The position numbers were made by a program, and so were the translations under genes. 64,000 bases of DNA, from positions 1-64,000 of the forward strand of contig JAXCGZ010005721.1 of the NCBI GenBank assembly GCA_037179515.1, read 5' to 3'. Within the stretch, counting starts at the first letter, position 1, and the number at the start of each line of letters is the position of its first letter. This DNA is from Halocaridina rubra (taxonomy: Eukaryota > Arthropoda > Malacostraca > Decapoda > Atyidae). Shown piece after piece: positions 27,195-45,392 of this stretch. The notes beneath the pieces were generated by a model. It was not told the DNA's origin. It was given only the letters and a program-made list of their open reading frames with translations, and made no database searches.

Positions 27195-29048
27195 ACTGCG
27201 TGTGGTTACACTTCGTTCTTCTTGGCCAAGGGTTTGGATGGTACTGCTGGAGTGCCACATCCCATCCTCCCTCCTCTTCCACAACTTACGTCGCTTCATA
27301 CAACCAAAGTCCCTAATGCCCCTACCACAGGCTGCCTCTACAAGGCACTCCATGATAACAGCAGATGCCAATCTGAACTGCGTCACAATCATTCGCCACT
27401 CATTTCTATTCCTAGGACGCTCACTTGCCTCCCTCACATTCATTTTCCTATCATGCAAGGCCCTCCTTACTCCATCCATCCGCCACAAACTAGGCCTCCC
27501 TCTCGCATTTCTCCCATCAACTTCCGATTTCATTACCTTTTTCAGTAGTCGTTCATTATTCATCCTCTCTACATGACCAAACCATCTCAAAACATTTATA
27601 TCTACTCTAGCTGCCAAATATCTCCTCACACCCATTCTCCCTCTCACTTCTTCATTCCTAACCCTATCCAACCGCGATACAGCAGTCTTGCCTGCTGGCT
27701 AGTACAGTGGTAACGCGCTGGCTTCGCATTCACGAGGTCGAAAGATCGGTTCCCGTCCAAGACCGAGAGTTTAAGCTGTTTACTGGCAGGAACTGCTGTG
27801 GTTGGACACCACAGTGGGGGGTTGGGGCTTGCCCTGGCTGACGAATACCCATTGTATTGAAATGGAAATAAAGTTTGTTTGTTTGTTTGTTTGTACTCCT
27901 CAGACATTTCATCTCAAACACATTCAGTTTCTGTCTCTCAGTCTCTTTCATACTCCATAACTCTGAGCCATACATTACAGTTGGCACAACCACTTTCTCA
28001 TACAAAATTTTCTTAACATTCATTCCTAGCCCTCTAATCTTCATTACTCCCTTCAATGGACCAAACACTTTGCATCCTTCATTCACTCTGTGATGCTCAT
28101 ATGCTTGCACTCCACCATTTGCAGCTATAACTGAGCCTAAATATTTGAACTGGTCTACTTCCTCAAGTGCTTCTCCATTCAATATAAAATTCTGTCTAGC
28201 ACCATCTTCGTGTCTTGTACACCTCATAACATTACTCTTTACCACACTCACTGGCAACTTCCTTCTCTCACACACCCTTCCAAATTCTGTCACTAACTGA
28301 CACAGCTTACTCTCAGAGTCTGCCATCACCACAGTATCATGTGCAAACAGCAACTGATTCAACTCCCACTCATTTTCATTCCCATCTACAAGCTTCAATC
28401 CACGACAAAGTACTCTAGCATTTACCTCTCTTACCACTCTATCCATATACAAATTGAACAGCCACAGTAACATCATACATCCCTGTCTCAACCCCACTCT
28501 CACTGCAAATCAGTCAGTTACTTCATTCCCCACCCTAATACAAGCTTTACTGCCCACGTATAGACTCTTTACTGCTCGTAACAATCTACCACCAATTCCA
28601 TATAATCTCAAAACATTCCACATTGCATCTCTATCAACTCTATCATACGTTTTCTCCAGATCCAAAAATGCAAAATACACATCCTTACGTTTTGCCAAAT
28701 ACTTCTCACATATCTGCCTAACTATAAAAATTTGATCTGTACATCCTGTACCTCTCCTAAAACTACTCTGTAGTTCCGCATAACATCTTCTGTTTTATCC
28801 CTAATCCTATTTATCAGTATCCTACCATACACCTTTCCTACCACACTCAGCAAACTTATACCCCTAAATTTACTACAATTATGTATATCTCCCTTACCTT
28901 TGTATAGTGTCACTATACATGCAATTACCCAGTCCACTGGCACCATTGACAACATAAAACATATATTAAACACTCTCACCAACCATTCCAATACAGTTAC
29001 ACCCCCCTCTTTCAACATTTCTGCTCTTACACCATGACTTAATAGCAA
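27195..29048 (-). pseudogene. LINE reverse transcriptase pseudogene
   Basis: The coding remnant is broken by frameshifts near 28730 and 28510, by the SINE insertion, and by loss of a catalytic residue. The usual FADD box reads FAHD (His codon at 28339-28341), so even a repaired frame would lack one metal-binding aspartate. Reverse transcriptases of this type copy their own RNA at a nicked target site. This copy cannot. Confidence 0.82.
27690..27894 (+). mobile_element. tRNA-derived SINE, copy 2
   Basis: It starts GCCTGCTGGCTAGTACAGTG, which contains an A-box-like segment, followed by GGTCGAAAGATCGGTTCCC (B-box-like) and a body shared with the copy at 23019. It ends in an (GTTT)n tail after AAATGGAAATAAAG. 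It is inserted between the LINE segments ending MKCLRS and starting LDRVRNEEV, in the opposite orientation to the LINE. I could not identify target-site duplications. Confidence 0.8.
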
Positions 29049-29804
29049 ATACTGACATATTCATGAAAATTATATGATTAAGTGGTATCGTAGCCACACG
29101 ATCATGACAAAATAAAGCTAAGTACAGTACTTCCTTTATTCCCATTGGTGGGGAGAAAGAATTTGAGGCACATATTCCCTGTGTGTTTTAAATTGTCTAA
29201 AAGGGATAGGAGAGTAAAAGAATGACACTCCCTGTCTCCAAAAATGTGTATATTCATTGCTAAATAAAAGTTGACAAAAGGGTGCAAATGCACACGGGAT
29301 GAAAATCCCTGCTGTATTCTCTTCTAATTCATGTGTTGCTACAATTCCAAATTTCTAAACTTGATATATTGATAGAATCTACCAGTCTAGGGACAATTAC
29401 ATTCTCTTTCTTATCCTTAAGTGAAACTGAAGGTAATGAAAAAATCAGTCATTATTTTGTTGAACATGATATCATATCCTAATAAATTTAGAATTGTAGC
29501 AACACATGAACTGGAAGAGGATACAGCAGGGATTTTTCATCCCGTGTGCATTTGCACCCTGTGTGTCATCTTTTCTTTTGGCAATAAATATACACATTTT
29601 TTGAGACAGGGAGTGTCATTCTTTTACTCTCCTATCCCTTTTAGACAATTTACAACACACAGGGAATATGTGCCTCAAATTCTTTCTCCCCACCAATGGG
29701 AATAAAGAAAGTACTTAAGCTTTATTTTGTCAAGATCATGTGGCTACGATACCACTAAATCACATAATTTTTATGAATATGTCAGTATTTGCCATTAAGT
29801 CATG
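29033..29804. mobile_element. Foldback element 1
   Basis: The left arm (29033 to about 29370) is an imperfect reverse complement of the right arm (about 29478-29804). Paired words include CATGACTTAATAGCAAATAC with GTATTTGCCATTAAGTCATG, and GGATAGGAGAGTAAAAGAAT with ATTCTTTTACTCTCCTATCC. The spacer is about 105 bp. The arms differ by scattered substitutions and small indels, so this is an aged natural inverted repeat, not a recent artefact. No coding capacity is seen. Confidence 0.88.
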
Positions 29805-30366
29805 TCTTTATAATTTCTCTCTCAATACATAATTCAACATTTTTCACTTTCTTCTTAGCTTTCCCTCTGGCTAAAAATATAATTTTGGTTAAGCGATGTC
29901 TTATATTTGACAGATAACATTCGATATTTCATAATTATACATCCGAGTTTAATTTACCTTGACAGTGAATACTTAAAGGCATTCTAACATTTGTGTGACC
30001 TCCTTGAATACAAATATCATACAGAGAGCACCTATGCCAGTTGTTTTCAGAGTTATTTATTGAAGCATTACATAAGTTTTTGGTCTTCTTCTATTTTGTA
30101 CAAAGTTATAAGTATGTTATGTTTTTTATGGTTAGTGCTTTGAAATAAAGTTAAGGGTAAAACTATTTCCAAAGCTTCCAATGGAATCTTGATGACCTGA
30201 AGACCTATATGAGCTAAGGATGACGTCCTAAGTTTGAACAATCAAATTTCATATTATTTTATTATCTTTCAGACATTTGTGTTGAAAATTTCAGAGTAAT
30301 GAGGACAAATGTACATACATTTAATAGTTATGCAATGTACTTCTGCACAACATACGTAATTATTAT
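29805..30366. other. Intronic DNA, no feature seen
   Basis: About 560 bp between the two foldback elements. I see no gene or repeat in it. Confidence 0.45.
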
Positions 30367-30639
30367 TATTAATCAAATAACTTAAGGATATGTATTATCG
30401 ATTTCATAATGATATTACTGTCTCAACGATAACAGTTGTCTTGTTCCATAATTTTCTAACAGGATAAATTACCTTGGTCATCACGAGAGACAAATATCTT
30501 TACAATATTTTCACAATCACAGCACCTCAAAAAGGTCTTTAAACTTCATTGACTTTCACATTCTGAATCAAAAGTTGGATTAATAAAATTCAAGTTCTTG
30601 AGGTTTTCTGAAGATATCATGAAAGCATGGAAGCAAACA

Positions 30640-30700
<61 letters not shown>

Positions 30701-30772
30701 TATTATTATTATTATTCTTATTATTATTATTATTATTATGATGATGATGATGATGACAACAACTATGACACG

Positions 30773-30836
<64 letters not shown>

Positions 30837-31096
30837 TTTGTCTGTTGGCTTACATGCTTTCATGATATCTTCAGGAAACCTCAAGAACTTGAATTTTATT
30901 AATCTAACTTTTGATTCAGAATGTGAGAGTCAATGAAGTTTAAAGACCTTTTTGATGTGCTGATAAACATGCTGTGATTGTGAAAATATTGCAAAGATTT
31001 TTGTTTGTCGTGCTGACCAAGGTAATTTATCCTTTTAGAAAATTAGTGAACAAGACAACTGTTGTATAATACATATCCTTAAGTTATTTGATTAAT
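30367..31096. mobile_element. Foldback element 2 with AAT/ATT centre
   Basis: The left arm (30367 to about 30640) pairs with the right arm (about 30838-31096). Paired words include ATGAAAGCATGGAAGC with GCTTACATGCTTTCAT, and AAGTTCTTGAGGTTTTC with GAAACCTCAAGAACTT. The centre is (AAT)n followed by (ATT)n, so the simple repeat itself is inverted about the axis. The left arm has about 34 extra bases (around 30400-30433) missing from the right arm. Confidence 0.85.
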
Positions 31097-31580
31097 TGGT
31101 ATGCCACACTTTATAGAATATAAAAAGCAAATGGAACTAGCACTATCTGCTGCCATATTCAGGCAGAACTTCTTTAATATGAAGATTGATAAATAACTTC
31201 CAGCTTATGTAATTCCTAGCTTTTATCGGTGTTCATGTAGGGTAAAAAATTTGTCATTAAAATGTAGAACTTTCTCTTTTGTCCATTTAGGAAAATGAGG
31301 ATTGCATAGACCAGCATTTCTCAACCGGTGCACCCAGGCGCACTGGTGCACCCTGAAAGGTAGCCAGGTGTGCCCCAAGTTAATAAAAGAGTAATTTATT
31401 ATTTTTTTGTATAAAAAATTCTGTATATCTAAAAAACTATGGATAGGCATGTGGCTCCCATGTTTGAGTCAAGTCTTTGTCATTTGATATTTTAAACTGA
31501 ATGCTCAGTTCTTTAATATTTAAAAAAGAATGGATAATTCTTTCCCTTTTCCCTTCCTCAAGGGATTTAACTCAGTCATT

Positions 31581-31938
<358 letters not shown>

Positions 31939-32079
31939 TTTTTTTTGTGAATAGTTGATATAAAATCATAGAACAACTCGTCCTAAAGCATTTTGAAAAG
32001 CAGCTATAATGACATTTGAGCACAGGAATTGGCCTAAGTACTGCGAGGGACATCCTATAAATCAAACATAATGAGATGC

Positions 32080-32335
32080 CCATTCATCAATTTTGGATTT
32101 CCATCAAAGAAGAATATCCTTGAATAGCTTGTAAAGCACTGAATATTTTATTGCAATTCTCCACATCATGCTTCTGTGAATTAGGCTTTTCTGCATTTAC
32201 CAACATTAAATGTAAAAAATTAGATTGAATTTTAGATATATTGATAAGGAAATGAGAGTATGCTCATCACATATAAGGCCTAATATTACAAAAATTGTCA
32301 AAGAAGATCAAGCACAGGTCTCATACAAGCATACC
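32080..32335 (+). pseudogene. hAT dimerisation-domain remnant
   Basis: A + frame includes FSTSCFCELGFSAFTNIK starting near 32153, followed by stop codons. In ZBED5/SCAND3-like and Charlie hAT transposases the C-terminal dimerisation region carries a closely similar CE-GFSAL--IK block. The remnant is about 60 residues long with stops. Confidence 0.7.
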
Positions 32336-32587
32336 TGATATAATATATTGTAATATCTAAAAAGTACATTCTTATTTCAAGAGCCTTTTTTATAATTTTC
32401 CTATTTAACAATGTTATGGATAATTTTATCTTATTGATATATTAAGGGCGCCTCAGTTTCAATTACTCTACAAGTGCGCCCTGATACAAAAAAGGTTGAG
32501 AAACACTGGTATAGACAGAGAGCACGTTAGGGATCCAGAAAAAATATGCTTATAATTTTTCAGCATACTATTATTTTTATTTTATTT

Positions 32588-32589
32588 TA

Positions 32590-32658
<69 letters not shown>

Positions 32659-32660
32659 TA
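32588..32660. repeat. (ATT)n microsatellite
   Basis: A pure ATT/TTA run of about 70 bp just 3' of the hAT element. Confidence 0.95.
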
Positions 32661-34155
32661 GTTATTTATTTTATATATTATTTTTTTATCATTTACAGTT
32701 TTGTTCTTGTTAGTATATAGTACAGTACAGTGTTTTAACTTTTAAGGCAGTACAATATACAGGAAGTAGTAGAGGGTATTTTACGGATGGTATTCCCACA
32801 ATATTCAAATTGCTTAATATTTGCCTATTTGGAAAGTAACCTTGATGTTATGGTATATGTCCGTAATACTGACAACATATTACAACAGCAAAAACAGTAA
32901 TGGTACATGAAATATTAAATTCGTGAACTTAATAATTATGTTGCTTTAATGACAATGATGTATATGAGGTCATTGCATTTGGGGTGTACACAGGCGCACT
33001 TGTACACTTTGACTTCTTTTAACAATATATACTTATGAGGTGCTTTATGGCCATATTAGAGGCATTTAAACAGTTTGTTACCAGCACTTTACACCCGTAT
33101 GAAGCTGAGGCATTTGCAGAAATTACAATTGCCAGTCAGGTTTAGAAAATTGAATCATCCAAAACTGAACTTATTATATGTCGGATTTTTTTAATTCATG
33201 GTTGGCAAGCAAAACCCCATATGAACTGAATTTTCCTTCACATTGTATGAAGGCCTGTAATTGCTAAGTATTAGTTTAAGGATATATTATGTCATTTTAC
33301 ACTTTTCTCTTGATGGGTGAGAGCTAATCCAGTCAGATCCAGTTCATATATTGATTCAGAAATATAAAAACTTATATTTTTTGTACTTTTGTGGTAAATA
33401 AGACAGTTGTCATGATACAGTCCTTATTATGTATTATCAGTTGTGTATTATGCTTTGTAGTCTATGGGTTAAGTACTGTTGTGATCGAGCACCTATGTAA
33501 ACTTTTAGCACCTGTTCTCATCACTACAGTTTCATGCTTAATATACTATGCTATTTATGATATTTTAATTTATTTTGCTATTTCTGAAGTGCAGCACCAA
33601 AAGGGTAGTTTTGTATGCTTGTAGTGAATACTTATTCCTTCTTTTGTGATAAAAAAGGAAATACTTTCTTCACTTTGCTCACTCTGTCCTGGTATTCAGA
33701 ACTTATATGCTATGAGTATTTTTCTTTGTGGATTTTGGATTTAAATGTCATATGGAATATGATTGTTCAGGATAATATGATTGATTGCATGAAGCGGACA
33801 TGTCACCATATTTTTAGAAATGGCCAAAGAATCTGTTGTGCTTGAAAGTTTTACATTGAATTTAGAAATAAAAGTTGTTTCTTTAATAACTATGCATTAT
33901 ATAAGTAACATCAATTTTATGTCAGCTGTATCCTAATTTTTTCCACTTAACAACTGGCAGAGGACCCCAGGATAGCACAGGATACATTGGATTCCTGCTG
34001 TCTCGGTTTTTTTCTCCACTCTGCTTGCTCATCATTAGATGCCATCCCAATTCAACTAAATTCATTGTAACATCTGCTTGTCTGATAACTTTAGTATGAT
34101 AATAGTATTTTATTTTAAAGCTTTTACCCCTTTAAGTTAATATTATTTCTCCTTG
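32661..34155. other. Intronic DNA, no gene seen
   Basis: AT-rich sequence up to the ATT array that precedes exon B. Short frames here have no recognisable domain. Confidence 0.45.
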
Positions 34156-34201
34156 ATAATAATAATAATGATGATGATGATTATTTTTATTATTATTATT
34201 A

Positions 34202-34275
<74 letters not shown>
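34156..34275. repeat. (ATT)n array next to the exon B acceptor
   Basis: AAT, GAT and ATT triplets run to 34275. Only GCTTTCTATTTCAATTTCAG separates the array from exon B, so the branch point must lie in or right beside the repeat. Confidence 0.95.
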
Positions 34276-34295
34276 GCTTTCTATTTCAATTTCAG

Positions 34296-34473
34296 AGACA
34301 GAGGAAACTTCGATGATCAGACAACTCGTTTCTACACTGCTTGTGTGGTAGAGGCCTTTGATTATCTCCATTCTCAAGGAATTATATACCGTGACCTTAA
34401 GCCTGAAAATCTTCTGCTGGATCTCAAAGGATATGTGAAGCTTGTAGACTTTGGGTTTGCTAAGAAATTACAG
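34296..34473 (+). CDS. PRKG1: cGMP-dependent protein kinase, kinase-domain exon B
   Basis: After completing the split arginine, the exon reads [28 protein letters not shown], the catalytic loop IYRDLKPEN (with the catalytic Asp and the Mg-binding Asn), and the DFG box in LVDFGFAKK. It covers the D and E helices through the start of the activation segment. Tyr in place of His before RD is usual in PKG and other AGC kinases. The acceptor is TTTCAG and the donor CAG/GTGATG. The length of 178 bases keeps frame with exons A and C. All catalytic residues expected in this part are present. Confidence 0.96.
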
Positions 34474-36646
<2,173 letters not shown>

Positions 36647-36836
36647 GAACACCTCCCTTTACTGGTCTAGATCCTATGAAGACATATAATTCTATATTGA
36701 AGGGAATTGATGCAGTGGAGTTCCCAAGAAATATCACAAAGACTGCCAATGGTCTAATCAAGCGACTCTGCAGAGATAACCCAGCTGAGCGATTGGGATA
36801 CCAACGAGGTGGTATAAAGGACATCCAGAAACACAA
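36647..36836 (+). CDS. PRKG1: cGMP-dependent protein kinase, kinase-domain exon D
   Basis: The exon completes the split glycine and encodes [46 protein letters not shown] and [11 protein letters not shown]. This is the G to I helices, including the conserved Arg of the RLG motif that anchors the C-lobe. The reading frame would hit TAG at 36838. The donor is inferred to be AA/GTAGGT at 36837, because joining to exon E then restores [12 protein letters not shown]. The length is 190 bases. Confidence 0.95.
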
Positions 36837-37925
36837 GTAGGTCATTTGGCTATATTATATATTATTTTCAGAAGGATATGTATTTAAAATTATTTACATT
36901 GCTTTGTAATTATATGTTTATGGGAACTTTGCATATTAGTAGGGCATTTTCTGAAACCCTTTCAGTTCACTATGCCATACATATCATCGTTACATAGTGT
37001 ATGTGTGCTTAAATTTCATTGCTATCATATACATATCCTTTCTGCACTAAGTGCCTACAGTTGGTCCATTACCTGAAGATATATTTACTTATCAATTGTG
37101 TAAATAGATAAGCAAAGACCATAAGCAGTGTCTCCTCTACAACTAAACGAATTGAAATTCATGCTTCATTATCTCGTTATGTAGCCTTGCCATGCAAAAG
37201 TATCACGTAGATATCAATACAAAACTAGTGATATTTGGGAATTATGTTTCGGTTGTGAAAATTTTGGTAAATCTTGGTAATTGATTAAATTCTTTCAAAA
37301 ATTGTCTGGTTTTTAGATTACTCATAATTAACTTAAAAGCCGTTTTGAATATTGTCATTTGGGAAGTACTGAGGAGGCCCAGGTTATACTCAGCTCTTCT
37401 TTTAAGTAGACAGATAATAGGAAAGATTAGTGAATAATTCTCCTTAGTTTTTTTTGACTAGCCTTTAAGTTTCAATTTAATTTAACCGTACTTTGAAGGT
37501 GTCCACTGAGGGCTAAGAGTCCTCAGCATATAAGCAGTTCCTCTTTAATAGTAGACAACTTAAAGAAGTGATCAAAGATAAATTCGTAGTTTGATTTTTT
37601 ATATTTTTTTTTATTAAATTTTATATTGACTTTCAGACGGTTGGAAAGATGTTACTGGGAAAGACTAAGGTACTCTAACTTATTCTTAGTTTTATTTAGT
37701 AGTACAATGGCTTATGGGAAAATTTTGCAAATTACTACCTGTTCAATCTTTAATTCAGTTTTACTTTGATTTTCAGATGGTTTAACGGTATTTGTTGAAT
37801 AGGAATATGGAACACTGGTATACAGAGATTTTTTCAATAGTAGAAAGCTAATAAAATGTTAGGGCATTACACTCTGTTAGCTGGTATTCTAAGTTGTCTT
37901 TACTTTTATTTATTTTGACTTTCAG
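36837..37925 (+). other. Last PKG intron
   Basis: It runs from GTAGGT to TTTGACTTTCAG. The 3' half is a degenerate tandem array related to the last exon (listed separately). The 5' half, 36837 to about 37330, shows nothing recognised. Confidence 0.85.
37339..37925 (+). repeat. Tandem array of decayed copies of the last-exon start
   Basis: Four segments resemble the start of exon E (GTGGTTTGAAGGCTTC and on). They begin near 37339 (TTTTGAATATTG), 37488 (GTACTTTGAAGG), 37637 (ACGGTTGGAAAG) and 37777 (ATGGTTTAACGG), and the real exon starts at 37926. Spacings are 149, 149, 140 and 149. The copies at 37637 and 37777 keep an acceptor (ACTTTCAG, ATTTTCAG). Intervening parts also match, for example TTTAATAGTAGACAACTTA and TTCAATAGTAGAAAGCTAA. 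Confidence 0.75.
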
Positions 37926-38091
37926 GTGGTTTGAAGGCTTCTACTGGGAGGGCCTGAGGAACCGCACTTTGACACCACCAATAGTTCCCAATGTCCGCTC
38001 TGTGATCGACTGCAGCAATTTTGATGAGTATCCTCCTGACACAGATGGACCACCCCCAGATGATAATTCTGGGTGGGATATAGAATTTTAA
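37926..38091 (+). CDS. PRKG1: cGMP-dependent protein kinase, last coding exon E
   Basis: Joined to exon D it reads [20 protein letters not shown], then an acidic, proline-rich tail ending [10 protein letters not shown] and TAA at 38089-38091. This is the AGC-kinase C-terminal tail. The closing SGWDI-F wording is the hallmark of PKG as opposed to PKA. The acceptor is GACTTTCAG. Exons A-E together give 828 bases and 275 residues, all in frame, without stops. The gene looks functional in this region. Confidence 0.96.
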
Positions 38092-43042
<4,951 letters not shown>

Positions 43043-43044
<2 letters not shown>

Positions 43045-44650
43045 CTTTAAAAGCAGTCGTGTGGAATATGAGTTTATGTATTATGACAGGAACAAAATAC
43101 TCTGGTATATATTCCCAGTATCCATTATGGCAACTCTCTTTAGCTCTCTGTTCCTCTCTCTTTGATAATAAGTCTTCCAATAATCCTCACTTTGGTAAAG
43201 AAAGTTGATAGTAATTTACTCCAATTTTTGGTATATCATGTTTGTAGTAAGTTCTGATGAAATCTAGTAGTTAAACGAACTAGGAATAAAGACTATAAAA
43301 GAAGTATAATGACATTGGATATTGCATTAAAGGAGTAGGTTTTTTTACTATTATATTAAGAGCTATCATTAGACTGTTATGTTATTTAAATAACGAAGAT
43401 TGTCCAAACCCCTGATATATGAATGTACTATTATCTACTTCCAATTATAAAAAAAGGTTTTAGTGAAAAGTATAAAGGTCATATGTTATATTGATGTGAT
43501 TCTTACATTTTCTTCCAAACTTGAGCATTAAGATAGTCATATATTGTACATCGAAAATTAATGCCTAAAATCCTAGCTCATGTGATCTCAAGAATGCCTT
43601 ATCAGATGTACTGTTTAATGTCACAAATATTGAACCAGAAGGTACTTTATATTATTTGCACAAATCTATAATGGCATATTGCATTTTTAAATGCCTCATG
43701 GAAGAGAGGAAAAATTCTTCCAAGATTAAGTCTCAGTTGAAGATATGACTAATATCATTGTTATCATGATATGTATATATATACATATGCATTTTATTAT
43801 TTTTTCACAAACTCCGCAGTACTTACCATGTCTTTCTCTGGTGAAGAATTTCTACTCGCTTCCTTTAGGAGCTACATCATCCTATTGTGCCTCATGACAT
43901 TGTAATATTGTTCATGAACCAAAAAATTCAATCAGAATATTCTGTTTGTATGAAATTTAATAGAGGCTAAAAGCTTAAATAAATTGTGGAATGGATTAAA
44001 TAATATCTTACTTTATATTTAAATTAACCTAATTATTTTAATACATATTGTCTTCTGCCACTAAAGATAGGAGGGTGGCAACAAGCAAAGAAAAGATAAT
44101 AATTCTTGATAAAAATAATACATTCTATCATATTTCTAATCATAATCCTGCGATCACAGCCAGATGACTGCATCCAAATATAGTAGATATGATCACCATA
44201 GTGCCAAAGCTAAATTCCAGAACCAAGTTCAGGCGTCTCTGTTTAGCTTGAGGAGTTATTTTCAGCATGTGCTAATCATTCGAGTTGTTTTCCTTTGAGA
44301 AATAACTCTTACCCTTGCTCACCACATTGAAAACTATTTATACTTTCCCCCCTGATAATGGACACAAGTCACTTTACTTTAAAAATACATGATATCATTA
44401 ATAGGAAGACACCTGGTATTATTTCTCTAAAAAACAGTTTATCAAAAAGAATTTATTTGCTGTATGGGGGTGACAGAAATGTTTGTACCACCCTTTGGTA
44501 GCTGCAGGGAGTAGTGCGTAACTCTTACCGAGGGTGTTTTGACATTGATACCACCAGATGGTTAATATAACATCATTTCTTCATAGTCACTAGGGCATAA
44601 GTCAGAAAGAATCGTAGCTCCAATTGTATAATAACTTTAATCAAGCAGAT
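43043..44650. other. Intergenic DNA, no gene seen
   Basis: AT-rich sequence with no recognised coding frame or transposon end. Confidence 0.45.
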
Positions 44651-45186
44651 AGTCTATAGTGGCGTCATTAACAACAGAAATTGCCAGTCATTTTTCTCCT
44701 GTGCAAAATAAAGTAATAGAATAAAAATCCAACCAAGTTCATTTTACGGTTTCCCTCAACCTCTCTCGTGGCTTCGTTTTTTGCAATTAATTCAAATCTC
44801 AATCTCATTTGGGACCAACCATAATCAATTAAGCACATTCCCTTATGTGAAAACATGAATCAGTTTTACCCCAACCGGGACTTGAACCTTGGACACATAA
44901 TTACTGTGCCAAGGCGCTACCAACTACGCCACTGAAGGTTAAAAGGGAAACAAACCTTACAGCTTTATCTGCTATACTAGGAATGAACGCATAGTATCTG
45001 AATGCCACTATGTTCACATTACAGTTCCCCCAACCTCACTCATGACTTCGTTTTTGCATTTAATTCAAATCTGTCTCATTTGGGACCAATCACACTCAAA
45101 TAAGCACATTACCATATGTGAAACATGAATCATTTTTACCCCGACTGGGACTTGAACTTTAGACACATAGTTATTGTGCCAAGGCG
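44650..45186 (-). mobile_element. tRNA-like SINE units, - strand
   Basis: On the - strand two units carry a pol III-like promoter. In one, TGGCGTAGTTGG (A box) is followed by GGTTCAAGTCCC (B box at about 44878). In the next, AAGTTCAAGTCCC lies near 45145. The unit length is about 265 bp, and the body includes CATATGGTAATGTGCTTA and GCAGATAAAGCTGTAAGG. The second unit is cut at GTGCCAAGGCG by the hAT terminus at 45187 and resumes at 49618. Confidence 0.62.
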
Positions 45187-45300
45187 CAGTGGCGGACTAC
45201 CCAATAGGCTAACTAGGCTAAGCCTAAGGGCCCCCAAGACTTGAGGGGCCCCCTGGCCTCACACACTAGCCATAATCTTAAAAATTTTGTTGTTGAACTA

Positions 45301-45392
45301 CTATCATTATTATTATTAGTAGTAGTAGTAGTAGTAGTAGTAGTATTATTATTATTATTATTAATATTATTATTATTAATATTATTATTATT
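45301..45392. repeat. (ATT)n/(AGT)n microsatellite
   Basis: ATT and AGT triplets near the left end of the hAT element. Confidence 0.9.

Larger units (their letters stand above)
27125..29048 (-). mobile_element. RTE-like LINE, 5'-truncated, SINE inside
   Basis: The - strand encodes reverse transcriptase motifs in order: RGISLLSVVGKVYGRILINR, FLDLEKTYDRVDRDAMW (with the first catalytic Asp), VGLRQGCMM, then LLFAHDTVV. Downstream come FKYLGSVIAANGG and the C-terminal LRWFGHVERM and ARGRPSLWRMDGVRRAL segments. The 3' end lies near 27125-27180 in a CCCCAAAATGGGGG hairpin-like tail. The endonuclease is absent, and the 5' side stops at a foldback element. The SINE at 27690-27894 splits it. I assign it to an RTE-like clade from the LRQGC motif only. 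Confidence 0.82.

Noticed and set aside
44870..44940. A genuine tRNA gene on the - strand
   Set aside because: The promoter-like head is part of a repeated 265-bp unit found several times nearby, so a SINE or satellite unit is more likely.
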